In this document: one piece after another, positions 6,314 to 10,485 of the stretch | Layout of the letters: each line of letters opens with the position of its first letter | How positions within the stretch are numbered: position 1 is the stretch's first letter | NCBI GenBank assembly: GCA_017889745.1 | Contig: JAGGAG010000094.1 | Span: 1 to 10,485, forward strand | Direction of reading: 5' to 3' | Source of the DNA: Gemmatimonadota bacterium | GTDB lineage: Bacteria; Gemmatimonadota; Gemmatimonadetes; Gemmatimonadales; GWC2-71-9 | DNA length: 10,485 nucleotides | Translations under genes and position numbers: made by a program | Notes under the pieces: generated by a model | Seen by the model: the letters and a program-made list of their open reading frames with translations, nothing else | The model's database searches: none | Told to the model about the DNA's origin: nothing

Positions 6314-7397
6314 CGTTGGCGCGCTCGAATTCCTTCATGAAGTCGACCAGCGCCCTCACGCCAGCCGCCGGCATCGCGTTGTAGATGCTGGCGCGGAGCC
6401 CGCCGGCCGATCGGTGGCCCTTGAGCCCCTCGAAACCCGCCCTGGTGGCTTCCGCCACGAACTTGTTGTCCAGCTCGTCGCTCGCCGTGAAGAAGCAGAC
6501 GTTCATCAGCGACCGGCTGCCCGGCAGCGCCCGCGCCTTGAACAGCTTGCTCTGGTCCAGGTAGTCGTACAGCACCCTGGCCTTGGCGGCATTGTGCTCC
6601 GCCATCGCGGCGAGCCCACCCTCCGCCTTGATCCACTTGAACACTTCGCCCATGACGTAGATGCCGAAGGTGTTCGGCGTGTTGTAGAGCGAGTGCTCCT
6701 TGGCGAACGTGCGGTACTGCAACATCGTCGGCAGGTCCTTGCTGCCGGCCTCCACCAGGTCGTTGCGCATGATCACCAGCACCACGCCCGACGGGCCCAG
6801 GTTCTTCTGTGCCCCGGCGTAGATCATCCCGTACTTCTTCACGTCGATCGGCCGGCTGAACATGTCGCTCGACGTGTCGGCGATGAGCGGCACCCCCGCC
6901 GGCACCGGCGGCTCCGAAATCCACTGGGTGCCGTAGATCGTGTTGTTCGTGGTGAGGTGCACGTACACCGGGTTCGATGAGTACTTGATGTCGGAGACCG
7001 GCGGGATGCGGTCGAACTTGGTCGCCGCGGCGCTCACCGCCTCGTGCACCGTGCCGAACCGCTTGGCTTCGGCCACCGCCTTCTCCGACCACACTCCCGT
7101 CACCAGGTAGTCGGCGGTGCGGTCCTTCGGCAGCAGGTTCATCGGCACCATGCTGAACTGGAGCGAGGCCCCGCCCTGCAGGAACAGCACATGGTAGTCG
7201 TCGCCGATGCCGGCAAGGTCGCGGCACGCCTGCTCCGTCTCCTTGATCACCTTGTCGAACACCTTGCCCCGGTGGCTGTGCTCGCTGATGCCGAGCCCGC
7301 TGCCGGCCACGTTCCAGATGTCCTGCATCGCCTTCTTGAGCACCGGTTCGGGAAGCACCGCCGGGCCGGCGCCGAAGTTCCAGATGCGGTCGGTCAC
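6309..7397 (-). CDS. serC: Phosphoserine aminotransferase SerC
   Basis: SerC is a class V PLP-dependent aminotransferase that converts 3-phosphohydroxypyruvate plus glutamate into O-phospho-L-serine and 2-oxoglutarate, the second step of serine synthesis. Family members can also act in vitamin B6 synthesis. The 362 residues match the usual length. The N-terminus WNFGAGPAVLPEPVL is typical. SGLGISEHSHRGK (32-45) and LFLQGGASLQF (71-81) form the substrate and PLP phosphate region, TTNNTIYGTQW (149-159) and ADTSSDMFSRP (173-183) carry cofactor contacts, and K198 in AGAQKNLGPSG is the PLP Schiff-base lysine, at the same number as I recall for E. coli. The GTG start at 7397-7395 overlaps the serA TGA in a GTGA arrangement, pointing to translational coupling. 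It is the last gene of the DUF1015-serA-serC cluster. Confidence 0.96.
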   Translation of the reverse strand: MTDRIWNFGAGPAVLPEPVLKKAMQDIWNVAGSGLGISEHSHRGKVFDKVIKETEQACRDLAGIGDDYHVLFLQGGASLQFSMVPMNLLPKDRTADYLVTGVWSEKAVAEAKRFGTVHEAVSAAATKFDRIPPVSDIKYSSNPVYVHLTTNNTIYGTQWISEPPVPAGVPLIADTSSDMFSRPIDVKKYGMIYAGAQKNLGPSGVVLVIMRNDLVEAGSKDLPTMLQYRTFAKEHSLYNTPNTFGIYVMGEVFKWIKAEGGLAAMAEHNAAKARVLYDYLDQSKLFKARALPGSRSLMNVCFFTASDELDNKFVAEATRAGFEGLKGHRSAGGLRASIYNAMPAAGVRALVDFMKEFERANG

Positions 7398-8605
7398 TTT
7401 TCGATCTCCGTCAGGTCGAGCGAGATGATGTGCGAGTTGCCGCTGCGGATCGCCTGCAGCTGCTCCGGCGCGGGCCGCCCATCCAGGTGGATCCGCGCGA
7501 GCGTCGCCGTGGCGCCGTGATAGATGATGTTCTCCACTTCTTCCACGTTGATCGCCCCCTCCGCGAGCACCTTGAACACGTGCGCCAGCACGCCGGGGCG
7601 GTTCTGGTGCCGCACCGTGAGCACGTGCGTCGCCGAGCTCCGCGCGAGACGGTTGACGCAGTTGGGCACGATCCCGGAATGCAGGAACTGCTGCACGATG
7701 TTGATGACCTCGTGCGCGATCGCCACCTGCGCCTGGTCCGTGGACGCGCCCACGTGATGCGTGCCATACACCCCCGGCAGCTGCACCACCGCCGGCGCGA
7801 ACTGTGCCTTCGAGCCGCCCGGCTCCCCTTCGTACACGTCGAGCCCCGCCCGGATACCCCGTGTCTTCACCGCGTCGGCCAGGGCCGCCTCGTCCACCAC
7901 CGATCCACGCGAGGTATTGATCAGGTAGGCACCCGGTTTCATGGCCCCGAGGAATTCGGCGCTCACCAGCTGCTTCGTCTCGCTCGTTGCCGCCACGTTG
8001 ATCGTCACCGCGTCCGACCGGCGCGCCACCTCGATCGGCGTCTCCGCGTAGGCAATGCCCAGGCGCGTCGCCTCCGCCAGCGTCAGGTTCCGGCTCCACG
8101 CCACCACGCTCATCCCGAACGCCTGCGCCCGCGCCATGATCTCCCGCCCGATCTGCCCCAGGCCCACGATCCCCAGCGTCCGGCCGTGCAGCCCCCGGGC
8201 CTTCGAGTATTCACCCTTGTTCCACTTCCCGGCGCGCAGGTCCATCACCTGGTCCGGGATCCGCCGGTCGCAGGAGAGCAGCAGGCCCATCACCAGTTCC
8301 GCCACGGCGATCGAGTTCTTTCCCGGACAGTTCGCCACGAAGACGCCGAGGCTCGACGCCGCCGACACGTCGATCGTGTCGATCCCGGCGCCGGCCCGGA
8401 TCACCAGGCTCAGGCTCGCCCCCGACTTGAGCGCCGCCGCCGACACCCGGGTGCCCCGGACGATGAGGACCTGCGGGTCCACCCGCTCCAGGGCCCCCGG
8501 CAGCGTGTCCGCGCCCAGGTCGGGCTGCGACTCGATCTCGCAGCCCAGCTCCTTCAGGCCGTCGATGCCGATCTTCTCGAACTTGTCAGCGATGAGGACG
8601 CGCAT
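7394..8605 (-). CDS. serA: D-3-phosphoglycerate dehydrogenase SerA with ACT domain
   Basis: SerA oxidises 3-phosphoglycerate to 3-phosphohydroxypyruvate with NAD+, committing carbon to serine. The protein has 403 residues. The substrate-binding domain flanks a Rossmann domain with GLGQIG at 148-153. Catalytic residues are R233 (NTSRGSVVDE), E261 (DVYEGEP) and H284 (THHVGAS), which correspond to Arg240, Glu269 and His292 of the E. coli enzyme. Residues 325-403 form a C-terminal ACT domain (LTVRHQNRPGVLAHVFKVL), the usual site of serine feedback binding. The length and order match the short E. coli-like class, without the extra ASB domain of Mycobacterium-type enzymes. ATG 8605-8603 is preceded by AGGAG at 8613-8609, unusually close at three bases. 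It lies 42 bases downstream of the DUF1015 stop and overlaps serC by four bases. Confidence 0.96.
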   Translation of the reverse strand: MRVLIADKFEKIGIDGLKELGCEIESQPDLGADTLPGALERVDPQVLIVRGTRVSAAALKSGASLSLVIRAGAGIDTIDVSAASSLGVFVANCPGKNSIAVAELVMGLLLSCDRRIPDQVMDLRAGKWNKGEYSKARGLHGRTLGIVGLGQIGREIMARAQAFGMSVVAWSRNLTLAEATRLGIAYAETPIEVARRSDAVTINVAATSETKQLVSAEFLGAMKPGAYLINTSRGSVVDEAALADAVKTRGIRAGLDVYEGEPGGSKAQFAPAVVQLPGVYGTHHVGASTDQAQVAIAHEVINIVQQFLHSGIVPNCVNRLARSSATHVLTVRHQNRPGVLAHVFKVLAEGAINVEEVENIIYHGATATLARIHLDGRPAPEQLQAIRSGNSHIISLDLTEIEK

Positions 8606-8623
8606 ACGCTCCTGAGTGGTTCC

Positions 8624-8651
8624 CGTTCACCGTTTGCCGTTCACCGTTCAC
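8624..8651. repeat. Four tandem heptads between the DUF1015 gene and serA
   Basis: Four contiguous seven-base units on the plus strand read CGTTCAC (8624-8630), CGTTTGC (8631-8637), CGTTCAC (8638-8644) and CGTTCAC (8645-8651). Three are identical and one differs by two bases. The array fills most of the 42-base gap upstream of serA, and its last unit overlaps the DUF1015 stop codon. Confidence 0.9.
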
Positions 8652-8672
8652 GCTGTTGACAACTCGTGAACG
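8645..8672 (-). promoter_or_regulatory. Intercistronic hairpin upstream of serA
   Basis: CGTTCACG (8645-8652) and CGTGAACG (8665-8672) are perfect eight-base inverted arms around a 12-base loop. The loop contains a smaller palindrome, GTTG-A-CAAC (8655-8663). In the minus-strand transcript the hairpin covers the last codons and stop of the DUF1015 gene, about 40 bases before the serA start. There is no U-run, so a processing, stability or attenuation role is more likely than simple termination. Confidence 0.5.
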
Positions 8673-9880
8673 AAAAGCCCACTTCTGAGTTTTGGCTCGA
8701 ACCACGTGCTCTTCGGCGGCATGATCTTCCCCGCGTCCGACACCGCCAGCAGCTGCTCCATTGTCGTCGGGTACATCGAGATCCCCAGTGCCATCTCGCC
8801 GCTCGTCACCCGCCGTTCCAGTTCCGCCGTGCCCCGGATCCCGCCCACGAAGTCGATCCGCTTGTCGGTGCGCGGATCGGTGATGCCCAGGATCGGCCCC
8901 AGCACGCGGTCCTGCAGCAGCGAGACGTCGAGTGACCCGATCGGATCGCGGCGGTCGATCGTCGAGGCGTCCATCGTGAGCACCCACCAGCGCCCCTCGA
9001 GGAAGAACGCGAACGACCCCGGGCGGGGCGGTCGCGGGTCCGTCACCGCCTCGAGCCGCCCCAGCGTCGCCAGCCGGGCGCGGAACGCCTCGGCCGTGAG
9101 CCCGCTCAGCGACTTCACCACCCGGTTGTAGGGCAGGATCGCCAGCTCCCCCGCCGGGAACAGCACCGCCAGGAACCAGTTGTACTCCTCGTTCCCGGTA
9201 TGCTGCGGGTTCGCCGCGCGCCGTTCCTGCCCCGCGCGCCACGCACTCGCCGAACGGTGGTGCCCGTCGGCCACGTACGCCAGCGGCACGGCGGCGAAGT
9301 CGCGCAGCAGCGCCGACGGGTCGGCCACCTTCCACGCGATGTGCCGCACGCCGTCGGGCGCCACGAAATCATAGAGCGGGGGCGCCTTTACCGCGGCGGC
9401 CACGTCCGCCGTGATCGCCGCGCTCGTGCGGTAGGCCAGGAACACCGGTTCGGCGTTGGCATCCAGCGTCAGCACGTGGCGCGTGCGGTCGTCTTCCTTG
9501 TCCTTCCGTGTCTTCTCGTGCTTCCGGATGATGTCGTGCTCGTAGTCGTCCACGTGCACGCACGCCACGACGCCGGTCTGCCCCCGCCCGTCCATCTCCT
9601 GCCGGTAGACGTACACCGTGCGGTCGGCATCGCGCAGCAGCGTCCCGTCGCGCAGGAAGCCCTCCAGCGCCACGCGGCCCTGGGCATACACCCGGTCGTC
9701 GTAGGGATCGGTGGACGCGGGCAGGTCGATGTCGGGACGCCCGACGTGCAGGAAGCTCCGGGGATTCCCGGCAGCCAGCGACGCCGCTTCCTCGCGGTTC
9801 ACCACGTCATACGGCACGCACGCCACCTGGGCGGCGAATTCCGGTGGCGGACGCAGGGCGCGGAAGGGGTTGAGTCGCAT
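8648..9880 (-). CDS. DUF1015 family protein (COG4198), linked to serine synthesis genes
   Basis: This 410-residue cytoplasmic protein carries the hallmarks of DUF1015: an N-terminal PFRALRPPPEFAAQVACVPY segment followed by DVV (25-27), RKHEKTRKDKEDDR (119-132), YVADGHHRSASAW (202-214 with D205, H207, H208, R209), and the C-terminal MPPKSTWFEPKL (387-398) then SGLFVHE. The family has no firmly assigned reaction that I know of. Members are commonly found beside serA and serC in other bacteria, as here. The DGHHR motif is reminiscent of ParB/Srx-fold free serine kinases (SerK, SbnI), but that is my inference. I chose ATG 9880 because homologues start near 'PFRALRPP' and because a good promoter lies upstream of it. 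A GTG at 9904 would lie inside or upstream of that promoter. No clear ribosome site precedes 9880. It is the first gene of the cluster. Confidence 0.92.
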   Translation of the reverse strand: MRLNPFRALRPPPEFAAQVACVPYDVVNREEAASLAAGNPRSFLHVGRPDIDLPASTDPYDDRVYAQGRVALEGFLRDGTLLRDADRTVYVYRQEMDGRGQTGVVACVHVDDYEHDIIRKHEKTRKDKEDDRTRHVLTLDANAEPVFLAYRTSAAITADVAAAVKAPPLYDFVAPDGVRHIAWKVADPSALLRDFAAVPLAYVADGHHRSASAWRAGQERRAANPQHTGNEEYNWFLAVLFPAGELAILPYNRVVKSLSGLTAEAFRARLATLGRLEAVTDPRPPRPGSFAFFLEGRWWVLTMDASTIDRRDPIGSLDVSLLQDRVLGPILGITDPRTDKRIDFVGGIRGTAELERRVTSGEMALGISMYPTTMEQLLAVSDAGKIMPPKSTWFEPKLRSGLFVHELSTA

Positions 9881-9891
9881 TGAGCGAGGGG

Positions 9892-9920
9892 ATGCTAGGG
9901 GCACGAGGAGGGAGCGTCAA
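9892..9920 (-). promoter_or_regulatory. Sigma-70-type promoter of the DUF1015-serA-serC cluster
   Basis: The minus strand reads TTGACG at 9920-9915, a 17-base spacer, then TAGCAT at 9897-9892. That is five of six matches at -35 and four of six at -10, with ideal spacing. The predicted transcription start is near 9885, only about five bases before the DUF1015 ATG at 9880, so the mRNA would be almost leaderless. This agrees with the lack of a Shine-Dalgarno sequence there. Confidence 0.6.
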
Positions 9921-9925
9921 GCGGC

Positions 9926-9931
9926 TAGATT
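9926..9931 (+). promoter_or_regulatory. Possible -10 element of the FKBP lipoprotein gene
   Basis: TAGATT is a four-of-six -10 match 27 bases before the GTG start. It would give a leader of about 20 bases that includes the GGGAGA ribosome site at 9948-9953. No recognisable -35 box is seen at normal spacing. It would overlap the divergent cluster promoter region. Confidence 0.3.
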
Positions 9932-9958
9932 GAAAGCCAACCCGACCGGGAGAAACCC

Positions 9959-10426
9959 GTGCGCCTGCTGTACCTCGCCGCCGCCCTGACGGTTGTTGTC
10001 GCCTGCCGCAAGGGTGACACCCAGGCACAAGTCTCGGGACCTCCCGAAGCCCTTACTTACGCCGGAGAACTGGACGTGCACCTCGACCACATGACGAAGA
10101 AGCCCAGCGGCCTCTACGTGCTCGATGTGAAGGAAGGTACCGGCCCCGCGGTCACCGCCGGACAGGTGGCCCAGGTCCACTACACCGGATGGCTCGCCAA
10201 TGGGAAACAGTTCGACTCCAGCGTCGGCGGCTCGCCCTTCGAGTTCCCGGTGGGCCAGGGCCAGGTCATCGCCGGATGGGACGAGGGCGTGATCGGCATG
10301 AAGACGGGCGGCAAGCGGCGCCTCGTCATCCCGCCCGACCTCGGCTATGGAGCCAACGGCGCCGGCGGCGTTATTCCACCCGGGGCGACACTCATCTTCG
10401 ATGTCGAGCTGCTTGGTATCCGCTAG
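9959..10426 (+). CDS. FKBP-type peptidyl-prolyl cis-trans isomerase, lipoprotein
   Basis: This enzyme would catalyse proline cis-trans isomerisation and assist protein folding in the periplasm or at a membrane surface. The 155 residues begin with a lipoprotein signal (MRLLYLAAALTVVVA) and lipobox VVAC with Cys16 as the lipidated residue, then a 30-residue polar linker. The FKBP domain runs from about 50 to 155. Active-site residues by comparison with FKBP12 are Y75 (HYTGWL), F85 and D86 (KQFDSS), F94, V103-I104 and W107 (QVIAGWDEG), Y130 (LGYGANG) and F147 (IFDVELL), all present, so it should be catalytically competent. The GTG start at 9959 has GGGAGA at 9948-9953. It diverges from the serine cluster across a 78-base gap. 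A hairpin 32 bases after the stop suggests the transcript may end there. Confidence 0.94.
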   Translation: MRLLYLAAALTVVVACRKGDTQAQVSGPPEALTYAGELDVHLDHMTKKPSGLYVLDVKEGTGPAVTAGQVAQVHYTGWLANGKQFDSSVGGSPFEFPVGQGQVIAGWDEGVIGMKTGGKRRLVIPPDLGYGANGAGGVIPPGATLIFDVELLGIR

Positions 10427-10458
10427 AGTGGACAGGTACGAAGCCACGGCGGCTGGAG

Positions 10459-10481
10459 GCTGAAGCGGTATCCGCTTCGGC
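10459..10481 (+). terminator. GC-rich hairpin after the FKBP gene
   Basis: GCTGAAGCGG (10459-10468), loop TAT, then CCGCTTCGGC (10472-10481) form a ten-pair stem with one G-U pair. It starts 32 bases after the FKBP stop. No T-tract is visible before the window ends four bases later, so it is a terminator candidate only by position and stability. Confidence 0.45.
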
Positions 10482-10485
10482 GGTC

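Noticed and set aside
7398..8099. Upstream extension of the serC frame through serA
   Set aside because: SerC homologues start at 'WNFGAGP', reached from the GTG at 7397. The upstream part is a Gly/Arg-rich shadow of serA in another frame.
7430..8659. 409-codon plus-strand open frame opposite serA
   Set aside because: It is His/Arg/Pro-rich antisense of the clear serA reading frame, with no family features.
9881..9904. GTG at 9904 as an earlier DUF1015 start
   Set aside because: It would place the start codon inside the TTGACG-N17-TAGCAT promoter and add eight residues that family members lack. ATG 9880 fits better.

Overview
The window is GC-rich bacterial chromosome with tightly packed genes, several GTG starts and short intergenic gaps. 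It carries a secreted protein with a carboxypeptidase-regulatory-like domain, an FKBP lipoprotein, and a DUF1015-serA-serC cluster. This mix suggests Gemmatimonadota or a similar GC-rich Gram-negative lineage. That placement is inference from style and gene content, since no rRNA or other phylogenetic marker is present. I see no insertion sequence, phage gene, CRISPR array, tRNA or rRNA. No gene-free stretch exceeds about 110 bases.

Layout. A secreted protein gene (possibly ChaN-like) runs off the left edge on the minus strand. It diverges across a 106-base gap from selO (protein AMPylator), which overlaps a small HD-domain hydrolase gene by four bases. After a 110-base gap comes an unfamiliar single-pass membrane protein with a GYF_2-like N-terminus and a Pro/Ala-rich linker. 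It is followed 20 bases later by a short, divergent rho, and then by a secreted carboxypeptidase-regulatory-like protein. That run ends 12 bases from the convergent end of a minus-strand cluster. Read in its own direction, the cluster is a DUF1015 gene, serA (3-phosphoglycerate dehydrogenase) and serC (phosphoserine aminotransferase). A textbook promoter lies just upstream of the DUF1015 start. Diverging from it on the plus strand is an FKBP-type peptidyl-prolyl isomerase lipoprotein, followed by a stable hairpin near the right edge.

How the genes work together. SerA and SerC carry out the first two steps of L-serine synthesis, from 3-phosphoglycerate through 3-phosphohydroxypyruvate to O-phospho-L-serine. 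No serB phosphatase is in the window. The co-directional DUF1015 gene, whose product has a conserved DGHHR motif, is the natural candidate for a linked but unassigned role. The selO-HD pair looks translationally coupled.

The observations most worth following are: the Rho homologue, with an intact ATPase core but substituted primary RNA-binding residues; SelO lacking the internal cysteine partner of the C-terminal redox cysteine; the DUF1015 link to serine synthesis; heptad repeats plus a hairpin at the DUF1015/serA junction; a hairpin built over two convergent stop codons; and an almost leaderless promoter for the serine cluster. Comparisons with E. coli and human proteins are from memory of those sequences, not from computed alignments.
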